Positions 52,673 through 63,950 of a stretch of 64,000 bases of DNA are shown here, piece after piece (the stretch's first letter is position 1; every line of letters begins with the position of its first letter). Made by a program: the position numbers and the translations under genes. Where the stretch lies: contig CAJNDS010002485.1 of assembly GCA_905221605.1 (NCBI GenBank), forward strand, positions 146,001 to 210,000, given 5' to 3'. The stretch comes from Symbiodinium natans (lineage: Eukaryota; Sar; Dinophyceae; Suessiales; Symbiodiniaceae). Under the pieces are notes generated by a model. It was not told the origin of the DNA. It saw only the letters and a program-made list of their open reading frames with translations, and did not search any database.

Positions 52673-52783
52673 ACTAGGAATAAGAAGGGGAATTGCGCTT
52701 TTTCACTTGACCTAATTTAGAACACCACCTCAAGCCCAAAGAAAAGGGAACAAGGGCCCACTCGGCCCAGTCTGGGTCCTAGT
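52673..52783. mobile_element. Short repeat family 5, copy 3
   Basis: ACTAGGAATAAGAAGGGGAA ... GGGCCCACTCGGCCCAGTCT then GGGTCCTAG. Confidence 0.55.
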
Positions 52784-53956
52784 AAAACAGGTTCCCGTAC
52801 TGCTGTCCAACGGCAGTAAGAATTTCAGTCCTCAACCCGCTCTGCCGCCTGGCCTGTTCCCTGCCACCAGGGATCCAGCTGCAACCAGGTCCTACTCTCC
52901 AGGGCTTAGGATTGAGGGCTTAGGCTTTAGGTTTCTGCTGTGAGAAGTGGAAGGGTTTCGGAGATAGGGCTTAGGGCTCAGGGCTTGGGGGGGCTTACAA
53001 GGACTCAGACCACTAAGCTACTTGTCCCAACACAAACACGGCGAAACTCTGCGCCTCTGGGGCCTCAGTGGCCCGAAATTCGAGTACTAAACTGAGTCAC
53101 GGAACCCTGCCCCTGTAAACCCGAAACCTATGTGGGGGGACAGACCAGCCCAAGAGCCACGCCCCTCTGCAAGACCCAAACACTTAAGCGACCAAAGACC
53201 CAAAGCTCCACAAACCCCCTAAACCCTAAACCCTAAACCTTAAACCTCAAACCTTAAACCCTTAACCCTAAACCCGAAACCCCAAGCCTGCAAGGACATG
53301 CCTCGTTCACGCTCGCGCATTTTTTTGCTCTATCGCTTCGAAGACGGTAGGTTTCGGTCTACGGTTTGGCTATGATTTGTGCTGATGGATAGAGCCCCTT
53401 TAGTGACAGGGTAGACACTGCTTGTGTCAGAACTCTAGGCACTGTAGGCTGTGCGAAAGAGGTGCACTCTTTTTGCTGAATGGTGCTTGTGAAGGCCGAA
53501 GCCCTAAACCCGAAACCCCAAGCCCTACAAAAATTGGGGAACCCTGAACCCTAAACCCGGTAAATTTTAGGACATGGTTGAGCGTTTGGGTAACCTTAAA
53601 CCCTAAACCCTAAACCCTAAACCCTAAACTAGGTGGATCAGTCCTCCCGGCACTCTTCTTGAAGCGAAAGCTCCAGGTGAAGGAACAGAGCTCATCTTCT
53701 TCGATGTGGGTCCTTGCGATTACTGCTCACGCTTTGAGTAAACCCTAAATCCCTAATCCCTAAACCCTAAATCCTAAATCGCCTAAACCCTAAACCCTAA
53801 ATCCCTAATCCCCCAAGCCCTAAACCCTATGTAAACCCTAAACCCTAGGGGCTTAAGGCCTGTGGCGTCAAAAATGGCTCTAGACTCTTCTTACTTCTCC
53901 AAGAACAAAGGGAAAAAGGCTAGACTTTACTCTTAATTCTTCCTACTAAATAAGGA
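52784..53956. other. Mosaic of unique islands and short telomere-like runs
   Basis: No gene at 52784-53215. C-rich units at 53215-53290, 53500-53560, 53590-53635 and 53740-53850. Island 53636-53742 has the open frame PGTLLEAKAPGEGTELIFFD then VGPCDYCSRFE, with coding character but no clear splice sites. Confidence 0.45.
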
Positions 53957-54076
53957 AACCCCTAAACCCTAAACCCTAAACCCTAAACCCTAAACCCTAA
54001 ACCCTAAACCCTAAACCCTAAACCCTAAACCCTAAACCCTAAACCCTAAACCCTAAACCCTAAACCCTAAACCCTA
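53957..54076. repeat. CCCTAAA array
   Basis: About 17 perfect units. Confidence 0.95.
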
Positions 54077-54695
54077 AGTAAGTCTGTTTGCGAAGGGCTT
54101 CTTGGCCCCCATGGGGGCTCGCTCCGGACTCCGACTGCTGCTGCTTTACAAGCAGCTGAAGGGTGTTTAGGGTTTAGGGTTTAGGGTTTAGGGTTCAGCG
54201 TTCAGGGTTTAGGGTTTAGGGTTGCTGTAAGTCCTTTGTCTTTTCAATTCTGCTGCTGTGGCGTCCAACTTTATGGCTCAAGATCGGGCAAACTTCGCCG
54301 GATCATTTGTTCGACCGGCTGCTGCCCATTGCGTCGCTTCCCTCAATGATCTACCTCAAAGAACACGGGCTGCCATACTCGGGTGCATAGTCAGAAAAGA
54401 TCCGAATCCGAGGGGTTCGCGGAGCCAGGGTTGCAACCCTGAACCCCAAACCCCTAAACCCTAAACCCTAAACCCTAAACCCCTAAACCCCTAAACCCCT
54501 AAACGCCTAAACCCCTAAACCCCTAAACCCCTGAACCCTAAACCCTAAACCCTAAACCCTAAACCCCCCTCCTGGCTCCTGGAGTCTGCAAGACACTCTG
54601 AGGGCGTTTGAGAATCTCGGATCTTCTGTCGGCAGCGGACCCTGCTTTGGAGGCCCCCTAAAACATAGTACGCACGCGTTATAGATAGAAACGGC
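54077..54695. other. Mosaic with coding-like islands and 8-bp variant array
   Basis: Island 54082-54162 has the open frame FAKGFLAPMGARSGLRLLLL, then TTTAGGG to 54222. A plus frame 54258-54464 includes RANFAGSFVRPAAAHCVASL. CCCCTAAA variants lie at 54478-54535. No family recognised. Confidence 0.45.
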
Positions 54696-55200
54696 CTAGA
54701 ATACCCTTGTCTTAGGGCATGGGCCCTTACATGGGGACCCCTTGGAAACCCAAAGGGGGCCAGAATTGATGTTGCACTCGCTTCAATAAACAGCCCCCCC
54801 TCAACAAATTTGGACCCTCTATAAACGCGTGGCGCAGCGGCACCCCCAAACAAATTGGGGGCTGGGGGGGGGGGGGGGGGCGCCCTCAGGGCCTCAAGCC
54901 TTTTTAGGACCTTAAGGCCTGAAGCTTTCCAGCCTTGAAGCTTCCTGGAGCCCAAGGCCCTCAGGGCCTCAAGCCTTACTGCATAAGCCCTTATATAACC
55001 CTCAACACAAACCCTTGAGAAAAAAGCAGCCGTCCAACAAAAAAAACTTGTGATAACAGCCGGTACCTCCAACAAACTCGGTTCGCAGAATAGATTTTGG
55101 AAACTTGTGATTATAGAGGATGCATACCTTGCACCGAGTGCAACATTACGTCAGAACCCTTTAAAAGGTAGGGGACCATATTAAGGGACCATGCAACTAC
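54696..55200. mobile_element. GGACCCCTT fold-back element split by a TIR element
   Basis: Left: GGGCCCTTACATGGGGACCC, then CCTTGGAAACCCAAAGGGGG. Right, from 55148: ACGTCAGAACCCTTTAAAAG, then GGGACCATATTAAGGGACC. These match the contiguous sequence at 24117-24235, so the family-2 element between them inserted into an older element. Confidence 0.65.
54767..55148. mobile_element. Non-autonomous TIR element (family 2), copy 2
   Basis: Ends TGATGTTGCACTCG / CGAGTGCAACATTA, 13 of 14 inverted, the same termini as 21462-22060. 382 bp with a G run at 54867-54880. The interior differs from copy 1 apart from the ends. Confidence 0.7.
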
Positions 55201-55616
55201 CCTTAAAGTGTCAGAGGAACCTTCTTGTGACTGCTATCGGGTGGGTGGGGCATGCGAACTATGGTCAGACCTCTTCGAGTCGAGGATGCACTTGGAAAAG
55301 ACGCTTCTCCTAAGCGGCTTGGGCTTCTGGTTCTGGGTTCACGGTTCAGGGTTAAGGGTGAAGGGTTTAGGGGCTTAGGGTTTCCAGTTTGGGGCGGACG
55401 CCAGTGGGGGAAGTTCCTCAACTGGGCAATACGTGCATTTTTTCATAGGAATTTTGGCGACTCAGGACTGCTTGCACGCCACACAGACGCAGCTCAACAT
55501 GCTCGGTGTAGAACAAGTTTTTGGGGGGCCCAGTGGTCCTCTCTCAAGGCCTGGACAGGCCCTCCATGCTGCTCTGCATCCTCTTGCGTGAGCTGAGGTC
55601 ATCATCCCATCGTGCA
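55201..55616. other. Unique stretch, no firm gene
   Basis: A plus frame at 55252-55596 partly translates TTTAGGG-like sequence. No motif. Confidence 0.3.
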
Positions 55617-55710
55617 CCAGGAATAAGAAGGGTACCCTTCTTGGTTTTAAGGGGATTCTAAGGGAACCCCAACCCTAAAAAAGGGAAATAAAGGCCTACT
55701 CCGGGTCCCA
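55617..55710. mobile_element. Short repeat family 5, copy 4
   Basis: CAGGAATAAGAAGGGTACCC ... AAAGGCCTACTCCGGGTCCC. Confidence 0.6.
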
Positions 55711-57296
55711 GAACACAATGCTACGTTCAGATTTGCTCGAAAAATCACTGCCCCGCAATCAGCCGCAAGAGCTTTCGCTCCGTAAGTCCTAAACCCTGAA
55801 CCCCAGATGCAGTGGAGGTTCACGTTTTAGGGTCGAGGGTTCAGGGTGTAGGTATTAAACACCCTCATTCACTCTCAGGAGCCAATAGCCCTGGTGCATG
55901 GAACCCACGGGCATCCGCAGGGACTCCTCCCCAGAAGGCTGTTTGTGTGTGTGTGTGTGTGTGTTTTGTTTTACTCGGTTGGCCCTGTCTTATAATGTAT
56001 GTGATGTCCCAAGGGCCGAGAAGTTTTTGGGGCTTGGAACCCAAAACTTTTCTCAGGCTTAGGGTTTAGGGGTTTCGGGGTTCAGGGTTGAGGAACCTAC
56101 CATAAAGGTTTTTGGGGGCTTAGGGCTACGGGCTGTGGGGCTGAGGCCTTTGGCGACTGCGTGGCTAAGGTCGCCTCTATTGGGATAGAAGGGTGACTTT
56201 CTCTACATGTGAGGGCCTGGGGTGCTATTTAAGGGTCTTTAGGGTTTAAGGTTGTGGACTCGAATTTAAGGTTTAGGGAGGAAGGATTGTAAATGGCTGG
56301 GCTTGCTTCTCATCTTGTGCGCCCCCGGGGGAAGGCGGATTGTCTTTCGGGTCGTGTCGCTAAGATTGAAGATGTCTTGGGGCTTCTCGGGAGACCGCAC
56401 TAAACCCCACTAAGCCCCAAAACCCGAATACCCTAAAGCGGTTCAGGGTGGAAGCGTTTTAGGCTTTACGGCTTGTGGTGTAAAACCCCCCGAGATGGGA
56501 ACGGACCAAGTCAGGATTCAACCGGTGGGGTTTGAGATACTACAAAACCCCTCGGGTCTGACGGTCTGTAGTGTAATGGGGCTTTAGTAGGTTTATCGGT
56601 GCCCCCCCTCCCCCCCCCCGCCCAGGATAATTAATTACAAAGATTTTTTTCCAACAAGATTGTACTGTACGATGTACAAGGCACCAAAAAGGCACCAAAA
56701 TGCGCAATACCTTGGGAGTAGTAGGAACCCTAAAACTCAAACCAATTGTAGGAAAGCCCTTGAAGCCAACTCACCCGCTCTCCTGCATCAAGGTCACCCC
56801 AATCCAGATACACCCGCCAAGGGTTTAGGGTTTAGGGTTTAGGGTTTAGGGTTTAGGGTTTAGGGTTTAGGAGTCTGACCCCAAATCCCTCCAAATGAAA
56901 GCAACAATGGCCGGGTACCCGAAATGTGCAAGTAGCTCAGTCCCTGGCCAAATCCCTCACCCTTCAAACCATACGGATTCGGATGCGACTGCCCTAGAAA
57001 TACTATAGGGGGTCGGAATCATTGCGAATAATATTCCCTCGTGGCCCCTTTAAAGTTCGACTATAGCAACCACCCAAACCCTACTTAAACAAATTATTCC
57101 GGCCCCTATATTACTGCCCAACCGACCAGCCCCACGCACTGGGAAAGCTCGCACAGTTGGCTCCCGGCCTTGTACCGAGGGGGAATGAAGAAACCACTCC
57201 TTGGCAAATTCCGGCATCGTTCGTGAATCAGAGTTTAGGGTTTGGGTCCCGATTCCCTCCACCCTACACCCTGTTAATCTGGGACTGAGGGTTCTA
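55711..57296. other. Unique and degenerate telomere-like sequence
   Basis: GT microsatellite at 55944-55963. TTTAGGG array at 56820-56870. Otherwise short runs only. 56880-57250 is unique with no gene seen. Confidence 0.45.
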
Positions 57297-57345
57297 AACC
57301 CTAAACCCTAAACCCTAAACCCTAAACCCTAAACCCTGAACCGCA
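57297..57345. repeat. CCCTAAA array
   Basis: About seven units. The island after it (57346-57460) is open with NVEAPVQVEDATSCRARVLA. Confidence 0.9.
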
Positions 57346-57461
57346 AGTCTTGCCCAATGTCGAAGCCCCTGTGCAGGTCGAGGACGCAACGTCGTGTAGA
57401 GCGCGTGTTCTAGCCACGCGGACCACAGAGCTCTGCGTTCTGATGCTTCCCCCTCAACCTT

Positions 57462-57528
57462 CTAACCCCGGAACCGTGAACTCCAAGCCCTAACCGTCAG
57501 GGCTTGGAGTTCAGGGTTCAGGGGTTAG
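57462..57528. repeat. 30-bp-arm hairpin
   Basis: Arms 57462-57491 and 57499-57528 are complementary at 28 of 30 positions around a 7-base spacer. The arms include GAACTCCAAGCCCT. Confidence 0.85.
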
Positions 57529-58264
57529 CCCTAACCCTAAACCCCAAACCCTACATCCCAAACCCTAAGCCGCAAATAAGGGCTTAGACCCCCCAAAGCA
57601 CGAAAGCACTGGTGGGGTTTCGGGTCACAACCCACATCTACGAAACAACAAAGGCCGCAACAGCATAAGTGGTCCAGGGCCTCGAGGTTTACACCCCCCC
57701 CCCCGATGCAAATATAGAAGACTCGGCGAGGTAAGATTTTTCATGATTGAGGGTTCCGGGTCTTTGTTCAACTGCGGATTACATTCCGCAGCCGCTGCAC
57801 AGAAGTTCCCTCGAAAGGCCACCCGCTGCACGGAATCCCAGAAGGTCATTCAGGGGTCGCGAAATGAAACCAACAGGATCCACTTAGCATCCACATATAC
57901 ACCACCACATCTACCCGATGGCCCCAGGCCCCTGAACCCTGAACCCAAACTCTCATCAACGAGACCCCAAACCCTCAACCCCCTCAACCCTCACCCTCTA
58001 TCCTCAACCCTAAACTCACTTCACTCCAGTTGGATTTCCGTAGCTCCCTGAAGAGAGCTCAAAGATTTTGAGACGAGATCTACCGGCGAAATCAAGAGCG
58101 GGTTCGGGGTTTATGGTTTAGGGGTTGGGGGGGTGGGGGAGGGATGGGGGTCCCGAAACCCTAAACCCCCTTAACCCTACGGGAACTGCTTGAACACGAG
58201 CTTGCACTACTGCGACCGGGGAACCGCAGCAAACGAAAGAGAAAGACCTTCCGGCATGCAGATG
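57529..58264. other. Degenerate telomere-like and unique sequence
   Basis: Degenerate CCCTAAA units at 57530-57570 and 57930-58015. No gene assigned. Confidence 0.4.
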
Positions 58265-58422
58265 TCACCCCGGGCCATACTAACTCACATATTCAAAGGG
58301 TACAAGTATGGGCCCTTAACTTGGCTCCCTTGCTTTATAGCCCTTAGAAACACCATACATAGTAAGGGCCTATACTTCGTATCCCTAGAAACAAGGGTAT
58401 TGCCTTGTAAGGCACCATACCT
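58265..58422. mobile_element. Possible fold-back element
   Basis: CAAGTATGGGCCCTTAACTT and AGTAAGGGCCTATACTTCG are approximate inverted copies, and ACAAGGGTATTGCC continues the symmetry weakly. Single copy. Confidence 0.4.
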
Positions 58423-59465
58423 GTGGTGATTTCGCGAAGTAGGGTACCTAGCTAGTGTGGGGCCCCACTATATTTTGGAGTATATGCATGGCACCCCTGC
58501 TTTGGGACATGCCGCGAATGCCCACATGGATGCCGCTGAGGATGTATTTCCATTAGACACGAGCTTAAACCTTCTGCGATCCACAACAACTAGGTAGCTC
58601 TGGCAATGAAGGGTCATTTTGGAGGGTCCTTATGCCAAGAATGCTGTATTCTATCGGCCCTAGGCCACCCAAGACAGGACCTTATTTGAGAGAACTGCCC
58701 AAATAGGTACCTCAAGACATGACCCCACAGTTGGGCTTAGGCATTCCTGGTACTTCGGGGGAAATCAAGCCTCCGAGTTCGTAGACTCCGTGTTGAAGGG
58801 GGGCGGGGCTACCTACAGAACTTACAGAACCCTAAACCCCCTGACCCCTACACAAAATCCACTTTTCACGCAGGTTGCCCAAGCATCCTAAGGTGGGTAC
58901 TCCGAAGCACTTTGCCAATGCACCCCCCGCGCATCTGCGACCTGTGAAGATTTCCCTGGCTGCTGTATGGCAGGTTGGCCGGTTGTCCCACTCCACCCCG
59001 CCAAACCTCAACCCTGGCTCCATACTATATTAGGGGGTAGGGGGGTTTAATATTCGGGGAGGGGATTGATCCCAAAACCCAAGAGGCCTTCCACACAATG
59101 TTCAGCTCCGACATCCGACGCAGAGCCCGCGAAGCCGCGGCCACGCGGACACCCAGACTATGATGATCGAGGCCTCGGCTGTTTTAGGGTTTAGGGTTTG
59201 GGGCTTCGGGTTTAGAGTTTAGGCGGCTTTAGGGTTTGGGGATTGACGTTTAGGTTTGGGCAGGTTTCCGAAGCTGTAATAATTCCGACGCTCGGCAAGA
59301 AGGCTCCTTGAGCGCAAAAATATCAAACTCTTCGCAATGTAAGTGTAAACAGAATCGACAAGAGTCACCGCGTAGAAACAAGGCAAGAACTAAACCCAAG
59401 CCCTGAAAGAGCAAAGTTGGGAATGGTGAAGCAAGAGACGCGCAAAGTCCGGCACAAACCGTATC
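58423..59465. other. Unique stretch, no gene seen
   Basis: Few telomere-like units (59183-59215, 59230). Only short frames. Confidence 0.4.
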
Positions 59466-59466
59466 T

Positions 59467-59467
59467 T

Positions 59468-59528
<61 letters not shown>

Positions 59529-59560
59529 CAGCAGCAGCAGCAGTAGTAGTGGTAGTAGTA
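59467..59560. repeat. TAG trinucleotide microsatellite
   Basis: (GTA)n of about 20 units, then CAG units. The poly-Tyr minus frame is an artefact. Confidence 0.95.
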
Positions 59561-59579
59561 GGAGGTAGGAATAGGAGTC

Positions 59580-60245
59580 ATTAAGTTAGTTAAAGTTTTT
59601 AAAATATTTACAAGTAATCAAAGTTTTTAAAAATAAGTAATTTGGTGAAAATTAAGGACAATTAGTTAAAAACAATTGTTATTAGTTTTAATTAATGAAC
59701 AAATTACTTTAAATTATCTAAATTTAAGTAAAATTATTTAAAACTAATAACTAACTAAACATCATTAACTTCATTAAAATTCATTAAAACTCATTGAAAA
59801 TGAATTAATATAATTCAAATTCAGTAACATTGTTTAAACTAATGGAAATCATTAACATTATTTAAACTAATGGAAATCAATTTAAAAATAATTAACAATA
59901 TTTAGAAAACAATTAAAACTAATCAAAATCGATTAAAATTAGTCGAAGTCTTTAACAAACAATTAGCATTAGCAGAAAATACTGAAAATTAGTCAAAAAT
60001 CAATTGAAATTAGTCAAAAATCAATTAAAACTAGTCAAAATACACATAAACTAATTAATGAACTTAAGTGAAAAGGAATTGACATCAATAGAAATCAAAA
60101 AACAAATTCACATCAATTAAAATCAATCAAAAAGAAATCAAATTAGTCAAATTCAATTCAAATCAATCAAACTTCATTAAAACCAGCTGAAATTAATTAA
60201 TTAAAACTGATAAACACCAGTTAAACGTTCTTGAAAATTAATGAA
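59580..60245. repeat. A+T-rich degenerate AATTAAA-type repeat
   Basis: About 660 bases made of imperfect AATTAAAATCAATTAAA / TTAGTCAAAAATCAA units, in sharp contrast to neighbouring GC content. No open frame. Confidence 0.75.
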
Positions 60246-60893
60246 ATTGTCCAGCGGCAGTTTCTACCTGATGGTCCAGTTGTTGCGTTCACACACAGGC
60301 TAGTTCATGTACTCATACGCCCGTGTATTCACTTCACTTTATTGTTATTCTACGGGCGAACTAACGAGCGAAACAACTGTATTATGTTGGCTCGCGAAAT
60401 AGCCCTTTAAATGCCTTAATTTTCTAATTGAATGTCATGCGTCATGCATCATTAATCCCTTATAAATTCAATTGAATATGGTAAATTCTGTTATATATTA
60501 ATTAACGTGCGTATTCAAAAGGCCCATTAAGGTCCGAACTACGTTCATTCGCTCACACATTAAATGCACGCGTTCTCTTCGTTCACTTTGTCATTTAATG
60601 GTTTCGTTCACCAGAAGCCCCAGTAAAATGGCAAATTCGCGCGTGTCCTTGTAATTTACTATTGTTAATACGGTCTTTGGGTTCTCTTCATCTTTCTAAA
60701 CCTTAGGATGACACTACACTTCCTGAATCTTGGGTGTAGAGATCATTGGTAAGACTTTTAAGAGGTCGTTTTGGACACCATCACCAGTTCTAAGACCTTT
60801 ACCACCTTGAGACCCAACCTCTGTTTCCAAGCCACTCAAGTTCCAGCACCAGTGAACACCATGAACACACTCTGGATACAGGACCCAAGAGCA
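60246..60893. other. Unique stretch, no gene seen
   Basis: A+T-rich to 60660. A short minus frame (60714-60917) is unsupported. Confidence 0.4.
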
Positions 60894-60961
60894 ACCTAGG
60901 AGAGAAAAAGAGCCCATTTTGAAGCTTGTAAGGGAACCTAAATCCTAAAACTGGGTCCTAG
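60894..60961. mobile_element. Short repeat family 5, copy 5 (shortened)
   Basis: CCTAGGAGAGAAAAAGAGCC ... AAACTGGGTCCTAG. Confidence 0.5.
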
Positions 60962-62158
60962 GCTAAGGGTAGGAGGGCGTCGGGTTGAAAGGGTGATCTC
61001 CCACTAATTGCTTAAGACCCCCGAAAAAAAACAACAAATATTCTTCCTATTAACGGTAACATAGGGATATCAATTTGTTATTCTTTTGGGGTTCGTAAAC
61101 AAATAGTAGTGAGTCTCCTGTATCTCAGCCAAGGCGCTTGCTAGGATCTTGCCTAGGAGGTCCTCCGGGGGGCTTTGCGTTCAGAGGGCTTCGGTTTAGG
61201 GTCTAGGAGGGCTTAGCAAGGAACCGCGTACTGTTCTTGCACGGAACCCTGCACTCTACACCCCAAAGCCCCAACGGTTTAGGGTTTAGGGTTTAGGGTT
61301 TAGGGTTTAGGGTTTAGGGTTTAGGGTTTAGGGCCAAACGGAGTACATTGGGGTCGATCCGCCACTGGCGCTTCGGGACTCCCAACTGCAGGGGTTTAGG
61401 GTTTAGGGCGCAGGGCTTAGGGTTTGGGATCTAGGGCTTAGGGTTGAGGTTTGGCGTCGGGTTTGGGGTTTAGGGTTTTGGGGTTTGGCGGTTCAAAGCT
61501 CAGCGACATGGGGCCCTGAAGCCTTACTCGAAGCGGGTTCTTGCCCTTGTGACCAAAAGGGAGGCAAACGTGTTCGAAACTGCCTGGAGATACGCACATA
61601 CACTGGGAAGTGTCAGCTTCTGATAGCCCCCTGGCAGAAAAGTCTGGAAGGATGTCTTGACCCGAAACCCTAAACCCTTAAATCCTAACTAAGCCCCAAA
61701 CCCTCAAGCCTAAACCCGTGGATGTCTTGACCCATGGTTGGAACTCATGGTTGAGGGCTTGGGCTGCCTAAGGCTTGTGGAAGCTGACGATTGCACTTCT
61801 TGGTAACTTGAGCGGCGCGTGAGGGGGGGGGGGGGGGGGCTGGTCTATATCGGCCGCAAACACTGAAAGCCCACGAAAACGCCGTTTTAGGGATTAGGGT
61901 TTAGGGTTTAACCCTAAACCCGAAAAATCCTACAAACCGAAAACAAAGCAGCATGGGAGCCGAAACTACCAGAGGAGAGGACCTCATCGAGAAGGAGCAG
62001 CAGCAAAGGCGAGCTACTGGAGGGCACATACCTCACAACCAGTTGCTTGGCGGGCGAAACCCTAAACCCTAAGGTTTAGCGTTTCGGGTTTAGGGTTTAG
62101 AGCTAAACCCTAAACCCTAAACCTTAAACAGTTGAGTGCGGGACTTGTTGAAGCTAGG
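60962..62158. other. Telomere-like mosaic
   Basis: TTTAGGG array at 61277-61333. Minus-strand island 61335-61392 reads LGVPKRQWRIDPNVLRLA after CAG. Plus island 61955-62055 reads TTRGEDLIEKEQQQRRATGG. Head-to-head junctions lie near 61910 and 62102. A G run is at 61825-61839. Confidence 0.55.
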
Positions 62159-62255
62159 TACCAAGGAATTAAAAGGGTGCCCTGGTTGGCTTAAAGCGGC
62201 TTGCAAGGAACCTAAACACCCCCCCCGCCCCAATGGAATAACAGCCTACTTCCGG
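62159..62255. mobile_element. Short repeat family 5, copy 6 (degenerate)
   Basis: TACCAAGGAATTAAAAGGGTGCC ends are recognisable, with a C run in the middle and ACAGCCTACTTCCGGTCG at the right. Confidence 0.45.
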
Positions 62256-63072
62256 TCGTCGGTTTCCCAGACCCAAAAAGTAGATCCCCCTTAAAGGGTT
62301 CCCAAAAATGACCCAATGGTAGTAGTATGGGGTGCCATTGGGGAGGGGGGCGGGGTTTAGGGTTTAGGGCATACCTGTTGCCTACACCCCAAACCCTTCT
62401 GGGTAAACCCGAAGCCCCAAGTCCTAAAGCCTAAACCCCAAACCCCCAAAATTCTAAACCCGAAACCCTAAACCCCCAAACCCTAAGCCCGAAACCTACG
62501 GTACCGTAGTTCAACCTCGCCCCCCCCCCCCCAGGCTCAACGCGGCAAACAAACATGTACCACTTCGTAGGAACGACCCTTTAGTTTACAGGGATTGGGG
62601 CGAAGGGTTTTGGGCTTAGGATTTAGGGTTTAGGGCGGAGCCGTCAAGCAAAAAAAGAGAGACATAGAGGTGCGCGTAGCGCAAGAAAGCAGAGCAACAC
62701 TGTGAAGGCAGAGCCCCTCAACTCAGGCGGCTTTCGACGACGTACTCTGCTTATCGTTGCTGGGCCTGACGGCTAAAAATTTTAAGGGCTGTTGGCACAG
62801 GCAAATGGCAGGAAGGAAAGCCCAATCTCGCCATGATCCTTCCATGACTTTTATGGACCACTACATTTACATGTCACACATATACATACACAGTATATAT
62901 ATATATATACATATGACTACACACATGTACATACTTACTGACATTATAACCTTCTAAACCTTTCTAAAGTCGCCTAAAGGCAGGTCTCGTTGTGCTTGCC
63001 GCATGTTCTGGCCCCAGCGTGTTGTAGGCTTCCGGGTGCAAAAAGCACTCAACCCTCAACCCTAAACCTGGG
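62256..63072. other. Degenerate telomere-like and unique sequence
   Basis: CCCTAAA variants at 62400-62500, a C run at 62520-62532 and a TA microsatellite at 62893-62912. No gene assigned. Confidence 0.45.
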
Positions 63073-63204
63073 TGGTTTTCAGTAGGGAATCAGGGAAATG
63101 CCCTATACATTTAGGGTTTAAGGTTTAGGGTTTAGGGTTTAGGGTATATAATCCGTTACAGCGTACATATAGGGCCCTCATTCTCGCATGCCCTACTAAG
63201 AACT
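63073..63204. mobile_element. Fold-back element family 4, copy 3, with telomere-like insert
   Basis: GGTTTTCAGTAGGGAATCAG ... CATGCCCTACTAAGAACT are the family-4 ends. About six TTTAGGG-type units (63111-63146) lie between the arms. Confidence 0.65.
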
Positions 63205-63950
63205 AGGGGGAGACCCTCAGTCGCCAAATTGTGCCTCACGCTGCGACACCGAGAACCCGGCTTTGGCGCGCTCTTCTGGACGGACCGCCGTAGCCTGACA
63301 GCTGTAAGCCCTGAACCCGGAAGCCAGGACAAACCACCGGGGTTCAGGGTTCAGGGTTTAGGGTTTCGGGGACAGGGTTTCGTTGTAGAACGACCGCGTT
63401 CGCAATCACGACGCTAGCTCCTCGATTTGATTGCACGTCCTGTATGACTCCCTAAAACCCTACACCCTGCAACTTGTCATATGACATGTACCATGCTCCC
63501 TTACCTTCGGGCCAAAAATGTACTCTCAGAAAAAGGGTGCATGTATACATATATATATATATATAAACACATATACATGTGTATATATATATATATATAA
63601 ACCCTTAACACTAAAAGTTACATATATGTATAATGTACATGTAAGATGTGTATGCTGAGCTTGCCAGCCAAACCAGCAGCCCTGGGCGTCGCAAATACAA
63701 AATGCACATGAAGAACCCCCTTGCGAGTCTTGAGGGGTTCAGGGTTTAGGGCTCGGGTTTACAGTGCTAGGGTGTTAGAGTGTGAGGGTGTTGGGGTGTT
63801 AGGCTTTTAGGGTTTTAGGGTTTACGGTTTAGGGTCTTCCAGAAGCGTAGAGCCGTGGCAGCCAATGGACCTTAACTCAAAAACACATCGCGGTTGAGGG
63901 TCCAGGCTTTAGGGCCCCCATGCCCCGAAACCCTAAAGCCTAAAGCCTAA
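63205..63950. other. Unique and telomere-like sequence with TA palindrome
   Basis: 63545-63599 is a TA-rich palindrome with ACACATATACATGTGT at its centre. G-rich variants run at 63730-63835. No gene. Confidence 0.45.
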
